Origin: Actinomycetes bacterium
GTDB taxonomy: Bacteria > Actinomycetota > Actinomycetes > Mycobacteriales > Micromonosporaceae
Assembly (NCBI GenBank): GCA_023437285.1
Contig: JAEZGP010000576.1
Span: 1 to 5,981, forward strand
Reading direction: 5' to 3'
DNA: 5,981 nt
A program made the translations under genes and the position numbers. Below, piece after piece: positions 1 to 5,811 of the stretch; within the stretch, counting starts at the first letter, position 1, and the number at the start of each line of letters is the position of its first letter. The notes below the pieces were generated by a model, which ran no database searches, was not told the DNA's origin, and was given only the letters and a program-made list of their open reading frames with translations.

Positions 1-1528
1 GCGACTCGCCGACCTCCGGCTCCGCGCCGGTTGGTGGCACGCCGCGGAAGGCGACCGCGGCCAGCGCAGCCAGGCCCACGAGCAGCACCCCGCCCACGGC
101 CGCGACCGTGACCACGCCGCTGGTAAACGCCGACCGGGCGGCGTCGATCAGGTCCGCGCCGAGCGGCCCGCCGAGGCCCTGCGCCGCCACGAGCGCGTCC
201 GTGATGCCCTGCCGGGCCGCCTGCTCGACGGCGACCGGCGTGCCCGCGGGCACCGCGAGGTCCGCGCGGTACGCCACGGCCGCGAGGGTACCCAGCGTCG
301 CGACGCCCACGGCGACGCCGAACTCCCCGCTCGTCTCCGACAGTGACGCCGCCGACCCGGCCTTCTCGGGCGGCGCCGAGCCCAGGATGAGGTTCATCGA
401 CAGCGTCATGGTCGGGGTGATGCCGACGCTGGCCAGGGTCATGCCGACGATCACCGCGACGAGCCCGCCGTCCGTGCCGGCGAGGGTCTGCAGGAACAGC
501 CCGCCGGCCGCCACGATCAGACCGCCCGCCATCAGGTACGCCGGGCGGACGCGTCGCGCGAGTGCCGGACTGAGCATCATGCCGGCCGCCATGGCCAGGC
601 TCTGCGGCAGCAGGCACAGCCCTGCCTCCAGCGGCGTCAGGCCGCGCACGGTCTGGGTGAACAGCGTGGCGGTCAGGCTGACCCCCGCCATGATCACGCC
701 GAGGGCGAGGCCAATGCCGAGCGCACTGCTGAAGAACCGGTCAGCGAACAGCCGCACGTCCAGCAGCGGACTGGCCAGCCGGCGCTGCCGGCGCACGAAC
801 GTCACGCCGGCCACCAGGCCGACCGCCACCGCCACGGCCGGGCCGGCCGCCCAACCGCCCCGCGCGAACTCCTTGAGCCCGTAGATGACCGGCAGGATCG
901 CGGCCAGCGACAGCCCCACACTGATCAGGTCCAGGCGGCCGGCCCCGGGGTCGCGGTACTCGGGCAGCAGCGCCGGCCCAGCGACCAGCAGCAGCACCAT
1001 GAACGGCACCCCGAGCAGGAACGCCGAGCCCCACCAGAACGTCGACAGCAGCGCCCCGCCGACGAGCGGACCAATCGCCATGCCGCCCATGAAGCACGCC
1101 AGCCAGATCCCGATGGCGGTCGCCATCTGGGCCGGGTCGCGGAACATGTTGCGGATCAGCGCCATCGTCGAGGGCATCAGGGTCGCGCCGGCCACCCCCA
1201 GCAGCGCCCGGGCGGCGATCAGCGTCGCCGGGCTGTCCGCGTACGCGGCCAGCACCGACACCAGCCCGAACGCCACGGCGCCGATGAGCAGCAGCCGCCG
1301 GCGGCCGATGCGGTCACCCAGCGTGCCCATCGTCACCAGGAAGCCGGCCAGCAGGAACGAGTAGATGTCCAAAATCCACAGCTGCTGCGTGGCGTCCGCG
1401 CCGAGGTCGGCGCTCAGGTGCGGCAGGGCCAGGTACAACACGCTGACGTCCAGCGACAGCAGCAGGGTGGGTAGGGCGAGGACGGCAAGTCCGAGCCACT
1501 CGCGCCGGGTCGCGCGGGTCGTGTCCAT
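1..1528 (-). CDS. QacA/SmvA-like MFS multidrug efflux transporter (DHA2, 14 TM), 3' end cut by window
   Basis: Predicted inner-membrane proton-coupled drug antiporter; about 509 codons are present and no stop is reached before the left edge. Since QacA-type pumps are about 500-515 residues, only a short tail should be missing. Seen: TM1 carries the LDVSVLYLALP motif (residues 26-36), with Asp27 at the place of the conserved TM1 acidic residue. It is followed by TQQLWILDIYSF (47-58), very like QacA, and then by MFS motif A, GTLGDRIGRRR (68-78), between TM2 and TM3. Later segments include GLKEF and the LFxxRxF-type start of the C-terminal half. The ATG at 1526-1528 is fixed by a strong Shine-Dalgarno GGAGGAG at 1536-1542, 7 nt upstream. 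The gene starts 25 bp after the sigma gene stop and has an ECF42-type promoter motif at 1564-1590. Family assignment is firm; the substrate (lipophilic cations, dyes, antibiotics) cannot be read from sequence. Confidence 0.93.
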   Translation of the reverse strand, partial: MDTTRATRREWLGLAVLALPTLLLSLDVSVLYLALPHLSADLGADATQQLWILDIYSFLLAGFLVTMGTLGDRIGRRRLLLIGAVAFGLVSVLAAYADSPATLIAARALLGVAGATLMPSTMALIRNMFRDPAQMATAIGIWLACFMGGMAIGPLVGGALLSTFWWGSAFLLGVPFMVLLLVAGPALLPEYRDPGAGRLDLISVGLSLAAILPVIYGLKEFARGGWAAGPAVAVAVGLVAGVTFVRRQRRLASPLLDVRLFADRFFSSALGIGLALGVIMAGVSLTATLFTQTVRGLTPLEAGLCLLPQSLAMAAGMMLSPALARRVRPAYLMAGGLIVAAGGLFLQTLAGTDGGLVAVIVGMTLASVGITPTMTLSMNLILGSAPPEKAGSAASLSETSGEFGVAVGVATLGTLAAVAYRADLAVPAGTPVAVEQAARQGITDALVAAQGLGGPLGADLIDAARSAFTSGVVTVAAVGGVLLVGLAALAAVAFRGVPPTGAEPEVGES

Positions 1529-1553
1529 CGCGGATCTCCTCCGGTTGGGTCGT

Positions 1554-2822
1554 CTACCCGTACGACGAACCGCCCGTTCCGGAATCGACAACCTCGCCCA
1601 GGCGACCCTCCAGAAACTCGCGCTCGGTGTCGTTGTCCACGAGTACGAGCGCCGCGCGGTACTCCCGCGCCGCCTCCTCGCGGCGGTCGAGCCGCCGCAG
1701 CAGGTCCGCCCGGGTGGCCGGCAGGTAGTGGTAGCCGGCCAGCCGGTCGTCGTCGGCGAGCGCGTCGAGCGCCGCCAGTCCCGCCTCCGGTCCGTCGGCC
1801 ATGGACACCGCGATGGCCCGGTTGAGCCCGACCACGGGTGAGGGCCAGGCGGCGAGCAGCTGATCGTACAGGCGCACGATCTGCGGCCAGTCCGTCGCGG
1901 CGTAGCTGTCGGCCGTGGCGTGCAGCGCCGCGATGGCGGCCTGCAGGGCGAAGCGGCCGACGCGGCCGGTGCGGAACGCGCCGAGGGCGCCCTCCGCGCC
2001 CTCGGCGATCATCTCCCGGTCCCAGGCTGAGCGGTCCTGGTCCGCCAGCAGCACCAGCCGGCCGTCGGCGTCGACACGGGTGGCCCGGCGCGCGTCGGTG
2101 AGCAGCAGCAGCGCGAGCAGCCCGCGCACCTCGGGCTCGTCGGGCATGAGCGCGTGCAGCACGCGGGCCAGGTGCACGGCGCGTTCCACCAGGTCGGCCC
2201 GGACCAGCTCGGCGCCGGACGGCGCGGCGTGCCCGGTCGTGAACAGCAGGTGGACCACGGTGAGCACCGCGTCGAGCCGCTCGGGCAGCTCGCTGGCCTC
2301 CGGCACCCGGTACGGGATGCGCGCGGCGGCGATCTTTTTCTTGGCCCGGGTGACCCGGGCGGCCATCGTCGCCTCGCTGACCAGGAACGCGCTCGCGATG
2401 TCCGGCGTGGCGACCCCGCAGACGAGCCGCAGCGTGAGCGCCACCCGCGCTTCCGGGGCGAGGGCGGGATGACAGCAGGTGAACACCAGGCGCAGCCGGT
2501 CATCCGGCACGGCGTCGGGTTCCGGGGAGTCCATGATCTCCTCCTCCGGCTCCACGAGCAGTGGCATCTTCGCCCGCAACACCTGCTGGCGGCGCAGCAC
2601 GTCCAGTGCCTTGCGCTTGGCCGTGGCGGTGAGCCACGCGCCGGGCTTCGTGGGCACCCCGTCGCGGGCCCACGCGCCGAGCGCCGCGACGTAGGCCTCC
2701 TGCACGCACTCCTCGGCGAGGTCGAGGTCGCCGGTGACGCGCGCCGTCGCGGCGAGCACGAAGGCCCACTCGCGACGGTGCGCGTCCGCGACCGCCCGCT
2801 CGGCCGTGTCGCGTTCGCTCAC
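1554..2822 (-). CDS. ECF42-group RNA polymerase sigma factor with C-terminal TPR-like extension
   Basis: 422-residue ECF sigma factor that directs RNA polymerase to a small set of promoters. Seen: a sigma-2 region at about residues 15-80 (AEECVQEAYVAALGAW, then PGAWLTATAKRKALDVLRR). Next comes the linker DDRLRLVFTCCHPAL (107-121), a hallmark of this subfamily, and then sigma-4 with its helix-turn-helix (about 123-168, SEATMAARVTRAKKKI). The rest, about 185-410, is the long helical DUF6596/TPR-like extension (GLNRAIAVSMADGPEAGLAALDAL; YHYLPATRADLLRRL). That extension marks ECF42 and, in studied members, is needed for activity in place of an anti-sigma factor. The GTG start (2820-2822) overlaps the DGPF stop as GTGA, with no clear Shine-Dalgarno, so translation is probably coupled. 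A far upstream in-frame extension (to 3497) is not real. The Gly/Ser-rich last dozen residues after FLEGRLGEV coincide with a promoter motif for the next gene. The activating signal is unknown. Confidence 0.95.
   Translation of the reverse strand: MSERDTAERAVADAHRREWAFVLAATARVTGDLDLAEECVQEAYVAALGAWARDGVPTKPGAWLTATAKRKALDVLRRQQVLRAKMPLLVEPEEEIMDSPEPDAVPDDRLRLVFTCCHPALAPEARVALTLRLVCGVATPDIASAFLVSEATMAARVTRAKKKIAAARIPYRVPEASELPERLDAVLTVVHLLFTTGHAAPSGAELVRADLVERAVHLARVLHALMPDEPEVRGLLALLLLTDARRATRVDADGRLVLLADQDRSAWDREMIAEGAEGALGAFRTGRVGRFALQAAIAALHATADSYAATDWPQIVRLYDQLLAAWPSPVVGLNRAIAVSMADGPEAGLAALDALADDDRLAGYHYLPATRADLLRRLDRREEAAREYRAALVLVDNDTEREFLEGRLGEVVDSGTGGSSYG
1564..1590 (-). promoter_or_regulatory. 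Candidate ECF42-dependent promoter for the MFS pump
   Basis: On the minus strand TGTCGA (1585-1590) is followed after exactly 17 nt by CGTC (1564-1567). This fits the ECF42 signature as I recall it from the Streptomyces venezuelae work (-35 TGTCGA, -10 CGA/TC). It has the same spacer length as the copy upstream of the DGPF gene (3201-3227), and both share TCCGG early in the spacer and TT just before CGTC. The element lies within the last 12 codons of the sigma gene. Transcription would start near 1555-1558, giving a leader of roughly 28 nt containing the pump's GGAGGAG. Of the TGTCGA matches I found on this strand, only these two have the -10 partner. Promoter activity is inferred. Confidence 0.72.
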
Positions 2823-3157
2823 GCCGGCGGCTCGAACAGCGGCCGCACCTCCACGCCACCCTCGATCGTCGCCGGGTTGCGCTTCGCGATCTCGATGGCG
2901 ACCTCCAGGCTCGGCGCCTCCAGGACGAAGAAGCCCGCCACGACCTCCTTGGCCTCGATGAACGGCCCGTCGGTGACGACGTCGCCGCGGATCGAGGTGG
3001 CCGTGGTGCTCGGTTGCAGCGCGAACCCGGTGACGGCCTTGCCGCCGAGCTGCTCGACCTCGGCCGGGTAGGTCTCCAGCCGGTCGATGTACTCCTGGCT
3101 GATGGCCATCGGGTCGGCCGGGGCGGGGGAGAAGACAAGAACTCCGTACTGCGGCAT
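2819..3157 (-). CDS. DGPF-domain (YCII-related) protein, ECF42 partner
   Basis: 112-residue YciI-like/DGPF protein, the standard genomic neighbour and regulatory target of ECF42 sigma factors. Seen: a short beta-strand start (MPQYGVLVFSP) and a helix with YIDRLETYPAEVEQLGG (23-39). The signature TDGPFIEAKEVVAGFFVLEA (62-81), with DGPF at 63-66, follows, and then the helix SLEVAIEIAKRNP (83-95) and VEVRPLFEP at the end. This is full family length, with a ferredoxin-like alpha/beta fold expected. The ATG at 3155-3157 has a strong Shine-Dalgarno GAGGAGG (3163-3169, 5 nt away). It is the first gene of the unit and is preceded by an ECF42-type promoter motif; its stop overlaps the sigma start by 4 bp. 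Its biochemical activity is not established in the family. A role in sensing or detoxification upstream of the sigma factor is only a guess. Confidence 0.95.
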   Translation of the reverse strand: MPQYGVLVFSPAPADPMAISQEYIDRLETYPAEVEQLGGKAVTGFALQPSTTATSIRGDVVTDGPFIEAKEVVAGFFVLEAPSLEVAIEIAKRNPATIEGGVEVRPLFEPPA

Positions 3158-3200
3158 CGCGTCCTCCTCGTACGTGGGTGTGGGGTGTCTCTGCCTTACC

Positions 3201-3227
3201 GACGAACGCGGGTGACCGGATTCGACA
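3201..3227 (-). promoter_or_regulatory. Candidate autoregulated ECF42 promoter for DGPF-sigma operon
   Basis: Minus-strand TGTCGA (3222-3227), a 17-nt spacer and CGTC (3201-3204) match the ECF42 promoter signature known from Streptomyces. The start site should fall near 3192-3195, leaving a leader of roughly 36 nt with the DGPF gene's GAGGAGG. This position upstream of the DGPF gene is where ECF42 autoregulatory promoters are expected. It closely resembles the copy at 1564-1590 in length, spacer bases TCCGG and the TT before the -10 element. Confidence 0.8.
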
Positions 3228-3295
3228 GCGGCCCGGCGCCATTATGTCGGCGGCGTCCGCACGGGCCGGCGCGCGGCTCGCCGAGTTCGCGGTAC

Positions 3296-3311
3296 CTATC
3301 CCGATAGCTAT
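3296..3311. promoter_or_regulatory. AT-rich inverted-repeat element, candidate operator/promoter of the phosphatase gene
   Basis: CTATC-CC-GATAG (3296-3307) is a perfect 5-bp inverted repeat. It overlaps the perfect palindrome ATAGCTAT (3304-3311), so that CTAT half-sites alternate in orientation. A wider GGTAC/GTACC pair (3291-3295 and 3318-3322) brackets it. The element stands out as an AT-rich patch in GC-rich DNA, 20 bp before the chosen phosphatase start. It could be a repressor site or contain the -10 region (TAGCTA, imperfect). The rest of the divergent intergenic stretch, 3228-3295, shows nothing else convincing. Confidence 0.35.
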
Positions 3312-3330
3312 TCGCATGTACCGATTGGGC

Positions 3331-3903
3331 ATGCTGGCGCGAGTGGCGGTGGAGATCGTCTTCGAGACGCACCCGCAGACGATGCACAGCGAGGCCGGCA
3401 TCGCCAGCGGGTGGCTGCCCGCGTCCCTGTCGGAGAACGGCCGCCGGCACGCCCGCGAGATGCGCCGGCGCCGCCGCCACGACCCCCTCGCCGCCATCTA
3501 CCACTCCGACCTGCTGCGGGTCGTCGAGACGGTGGAGATCGCGTTCATCGCGTTCGCCGGTCCGGTCGTCGCGGACAAGCGGCTGCGCGACATCAACTAC
3601 GGCGCCCTCAACGGCGCCCCCGAAGCGCAGCTGTGGCGCGAGCGGGCCACCCACATCGACACCCGGTTCCCGCACGGGGAGAGCCTGCGCCAGGTCGTCG
3701 ACCGTACCCGCGACCTGCTCGCCGAGCTTGCCGTCCGCTGGGACGGCGCGCGGATCGCCGTGCTGGCCCACCCGGTCAACGGCTGGGCCCTCGATCACCT
3801 GCTGCACGGCGTGCCGCTGGACAAGCTCGTCGTGGCGCCGGCGGACGTCGACGAACGCCGCGAGTACGACCTGCCGGCGGGCTGGACCGGCCGCGGCCCG
3901 TGA
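3331..3903 (+). CDS. Histidine phosphatase superfamily protein with degenerate RHG motif
   Basis: About 190 residues (start at ATG 3331), a phosphoglycerate-mutase-like fold. Seen: VEIVFETH (7-14), where His14 sits at the phospho-acceptor position but the usual R-H-G reads T-H-P. Further motifs are GWLPASLSENGRRHA (27-41), SDLLRVVETVEIAF (59-72, Arg63 as the second phosphate-binding Arg), RLRDINYGALNG (84-95) and FPHGESLRQVVDRTRDLL (113-130). The second histidine lies in LAHPVNGWALDHLLHG (His147). Actinobacterial relatives also begin with VEIVFETH, so the T-H variant is a subfamily trait. This copy has D87 where I recall Glu in relatives. Hydrolysis of a phosphoester is possible; the substrate is unknown. 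Start is uncertain: ATG 3316, GTG 3343 and GTG 3349 (directly before EIVFETH) are alternatives, none with a good Shine-Dalgarno. It lies 12 bp before the HhH-GPD gene, probably in the same operon, and is divergent from the ECF42 unit. Confidence 0.87.
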   Translation: MLARVAVEIVFETHPQTMHSEAGIASGWLPASLSENGRRHAREMRRRRRHDPLAAIYHSDLLRVVETVEIAFIAFAGPVVADKRLRDINYGALNGAPEAQLWRERATHIDTRFPHGESLRQVVDRTRDLLAELAVRWDGARIAVLAHPVNGWALDHLLHGVPLDKLVVAPADVDERREYDLPAGWTGRGP

Positions 3904-3915
3904 GAGCATGCGGGT

Positions 3916-4479
3916 ATGGGCTTCCAGATCGCCAACGAACCGGCCGCTGACCAGGTCCTCGACCAGTACCCGTTCGCCGTCGTGATCGGCATGATGCTCG
4001 ACCAGCAGTACGGCATGGAGCACGCTTTCCGGGGCGGCTGGAAGGTGCTCAGCCGGTTCGGCTCCCTCGACCCGGCCGCCATCGCCGCCGCCGACCCGGA
4101 CGAGTTCAAGGCGCTGTGCAGCCAGCCGCCGGCGATCCACCGGTTCCCGGGCTCGATGGCCGCCCGGCTGCAGGAGCTGGCGGCGCTGGTCGAGGCGAAG
4201 TACGGCGGCGACGTCACCCGGCTGTGGTCGGAGGCGAAGAGCGGTAAGGAGCTGCTCAAGCGGGTCCAGGAGCTGCCCGGCTTCGGCAAGCAGAAGGCCC
4301 AGATCTTCGTGGCGCTGCTGGCCAAGCAGCTCGACGTGCGGCCCGAGGGTTGGGCGGCCGTGGCCGGCGACTACGCGCTCGACGGGTACCGCTCGGTCGC
4401 CGACGTGGTCGACGCGGAGTCGCTGCGCAAGGTCCGCGAGTTCAAGCAGCTCAAGAAGCAGGCTCAGCCGGCCACGTAG
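3916..4479 (+). CDS. HhH-GPD-type base excision DNA repair protein (small actinobacterial family)
   Basis: 187 residues, related to the helix-hairpin-helix DNA glycosylase superfamily (EndoIII, MutY, AlkA). Seen: PFAVVIGMMLDQQYGMEHAF (19-38), matching the conserved glycosylase core helix; a helical core; and the hairpin ELPGFGKQKAQIFVALLAKQ (119-138) with the LPGxG DNA-backbone-binding turn. Then PEGWAAVAGDYAL (143-155) and a Lys/Gln-rich C-terminal tail. It is shorter than EndoIII and has no iron-sulphur cysteine cluster at the C-terminus. The EndoIII catalytic lysine position just after LPGxG is Gln126 here, flanked by Lys125 and Lys127, and the catalytic Asp is not obvious (Asp140 or Glu144 are near). 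Enzymatic activity is thus an inference. ATG 3916 lies 12 bp after the phosphatase stop and has only a weak ribosome site, suggesting coupling. The 3' end overlaps the convergent hydrolase gene by 16 bp. Confidence 0.9.
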   Translation: MGFQIANEPAADQVLDQYPFAVVIGMMLDQQYGMEHAFRGGWKVLSRFGSLDPAAIAAADPDEFKALCSQPPAIHRFPGSMAARLQELAALVEAKYGGDVTRLWSEAKSGKELLKRVQELPGFGKQKAQIFVALLAKQLDVRPEGWAAVAGDYALDGYRSVADVVDAESLRKVREFKQLKKQAQPAT

Positions 4480-5357
4480 CGGTCGAACCAGTTCAGTACC
4501 CGCTGGTACGCGTCGGCGGCCGCCTCCGCGTTGTAGCGCGGCCCGGTGTCGTTGAAGAACGCGTGGTCCACGCCGGGGTAGGTGACCAGGTCGTGGGGGA
4601 GGCCGGCGGCCGTCAGCGCGGTGGCGGCGGCGTCGCGGCCGGCGTTGACCCGGGCGTCGGCCTCGGCGTAGATGCCCAGCACCGCCGCCCCCGACCGGCT
4701 GAAGTCGGGCTTGTCGGGCAGGGGCCCGTAGAACGGCACCGCGGCGCTCAGCTTGGGCTCGCCGGCGTCGACCAGCCGCCACACGAGCCCGCCGCCGAAG
4801 CAGAACCCGACCGTACCCAGCTTGCGCGCCTCGACGCGGGTGCTCAGCTCGGTCAGCGCGGAGCGCAGGTCGGCCACGAGCCGGGCCGGCGCCACCGTAC
4901 CGAGGGTGGCCGTGACCTTGGCCGGGTCGCCGAGCGCGGCCGTGCCGCCCTCGCGGGAGAGCAGGTCGGGGGCGAGGGCGGCGTACCCGCTGGCCGCGAA
5001 GCGGCCCGCCACGGATCGGATGTGGTCGGTCAGCCCCTTGTTCTCGTGGATCACCAGGACCCCGCCGCGCGGCTGGCCCTCCGGCTCCGACCAGGCGCCC
5101 TGCAGCATCGTGCCGGTCGGGTCGGGGTAGGTGACCGGGTCGACCCGCAGCGGCGTGGGTCCGGCGGGCGGGCCCCCGCTCGACGCGGCCGCCTCGCCGT
5201 CCGACGCCCCGCCGCCGCAGGCGGCCAGCAGTGTGGTGGCGGCGACCCCCGTGACGCCCAGCAGCCCGAGCCGGCGCAGCGCCTCGCGCCGGTTCAGCAG
5301 CCCGTCCGCGTGGTCGACCGCGATTTCTTCCGCGAGATATCGCCCAAGCGAGTCCAT
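4464..5357 (-). CDS. Dienelactone hydrolase family protein, Tat-type exported lipoprotein
   Basis: 297-residue alpha/beta hydrolase (from ATG 5357). Seen: a twin-arginine signal NRREAL (Arg23-Arg24) preceded by a polar segment (YLAEEIAVDHADGLL), then a hydrophobic stretch and the lipobox LAAC with Cys47. A Gly/Ser/Ala-rich linker (48-67) follows. The dienelactone hydrolase core has Glu105 in VIHENKGL, nucleophile Cys186 in GFCFGGG, Asp234 in AEADARV and His265 in GVDHAFFND, so the Cys-Asp-His triad and partner Glu are all present. It is expected to be anchored outside the membrane and to cleave an ester or lactone of unknown identity. The start was placed at ATG 5357 because a G-run (5362-5367) just upstream can serve as ribosome site; an in-frame GTG at 5369 would add four residues and has no such site. 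It is convergent with the HhH-GPD gene and divergent from DUF3099. Confidence 0.93.
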   Translation of the reverse strand: MDSLGRYLAEEIAVDHADGLLNRREALRRLGLLGVTGVAATTLLAACGGGASDGEAAASSGGPPAGPTPLRVDPVTYPDPTGTMLQGAWSEPEGQPRGGVLVIHENKGLTDHIRSVAGRFAASGYAALAPDLLSREGGTAALGDPAKVTATLGTVAPARLVADLRSALTELSTRVEARKLGTVGFCFGGGLVWRLVDAGEPKLSAAVPFYGPLPDKPDFSRSGAAVLGIYAEADARVNAGRDAAATALTAAGLPHDLVTYPGVDHAFFNDTGPRYNAEAAADAYQRVLNWFDRYVAG

Positions 5358-5372
5358 CTGACCCCCCACCGC

Positions 5373-5378
5373 AGCGTA
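5373..5378 (-). promoter_or_regulatory. Possible -10 element for the dienelactone hydrolase gene in a 62-bp divergent intergenic region
   Basis: The whole gap between the divergent hydrolase and DUF3099 starts is 5358-5419. On the minus strand it contains TACGCT (fits TAnnnT), which would start transcription near 5366 and give a very short leader. No convincing -35 was seen, and no clear promoter for DUF3099 on the plus strand. Weak call. Confidence 0.22.
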
Positions 5379-5419
5379 ACGGCCGCCCGCGTTGGCCGCC
5401 GCCGTTCCGGGGTGGCACC

Positions 5420-5782
5420 ATGCGAAGGGTGAGCCGTCGACGACCCGATCCGGTCCTGATCACGGACGCGCCGCAGAGCCCGGGGCGCGAGCGGCTCAGT
5501 CGCGAGATCCGGTACCTGATCATGATGGGGACCCGCGCGGTGTGCCTGATCGTGGCGGCCATCCTGGTCAGCGCCAAGCCGGCGCACTACGGCTACTGGG
5601 TGATCGCCTGCGTCGTCGGCATGGTCGCGCTCCCGTGGCTGGCGGTCCTGATCGCCAACGACCGGCCCGCCAAGGACCAGTACCGCATGTCGCGCTACCT
5701 GCGCCGGGCCGCACCGTCGCCGACGGATCCGCACTCGCTGCCGGCCCCGCGCGAGGCCCGCGTCATCGACGCCGAAGACTAG
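5420..5782 (+). CDS. DUF3099 domain-containing small membrane protein
   Basis: 120 residues. Seen: a basic N-terminus, then ITDAPQSPGRERLSREIRYL (14-33), which is the DUF3099 entry motif. Two membrane segments follow at about 33-51 (MMGTRAVCLIVAAILVS) and about 58-79 (YGYWVIACVVGMVALPWLAV), joined by a short turn (AKPAHYG). The C-terminal tail is hydrophilic and Pro-rich with acidic last residues (RVIDAED). By the positive-inside rule, the Arg-rich ends suggest both termini are cytoplasmic. The family is widespread in Actinomycetota and I know of no assigned function. ATG 5420 follows GGGGTGG (5409-5415) as ribosome site; an in-frame GTG at 5429 is the alternative start. The gene is followed by a strong hairpin at 5812-5857 and so is probably monocistronic. 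Confidence 0.87.
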   Translation: MRRVSRRRPDPVLITDAPQSPGRERLSREIRYLIMMGTRAVCLIVAAILVSAKPAHYGYWVIACVVGMVALPWLAVLIANDRPAKDQYRMSRYLRRAAPSPTDPHSLPAPREARVIDAED

Positions 5783-5811
5783 CCACCCCGTGCGAGGGGC
5801 GTGCCGCACGA

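Noticed and set aside
393..401. Further TGTCGA matches on the minus strand within coding sequence (also near 1041, 2072 and 3656)
   Set aside because: None has CGA/TC after 16-18 nt and none precedes a gene start.
1547..1566. Short hairpins around the sigma stop codon (GGGT/ACCC and GTCGT/ACGAC)
   Set aside because: Stems of 4-5 bp that exclude each other; expected by chance at this GC content and too weak for a terminator.
108..1841. Several long plus-strand open frames opposite the MFS and sigma genes
   Set aside because: Ser/Arg/Ala/Pro-rich translations without domains, antisense to a clear 14-helix transporter and sigma factor.
2154..3071. A 305-codon plus-strand frame opposite the sigma and DGPF genes
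   Set aside because: His/Arg/Gly-rich, low-complexity translation; antisense shadow of firmly identified genes.
2823..3497. Upstream in-frame extension of the sigma gene by 225 codons
   Set aside because: It would run through the DGPF gene in another frame and past its promoter; family similarity starts right at the GTG 2822 start.
4350..5432. A 360-codon plus-strand frame opposite the dienelactone hydrolase
   Set aside because: Shadow frame with Arg/Gly/Val bias; the opposite strand encodes the complete catalytic set of the hydrolase.
3196..5577. A 793-codon open frame on the minus strand
   Set aside because: It runs antisense to the recognisable phosphatase and HhH-GPD genes and in another frame through the dienelactone hydrolase gene. 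Its product is Arg/Gly/Ala-rich without a recognisable domain, as expected for shadow frames in high-GC DNA.
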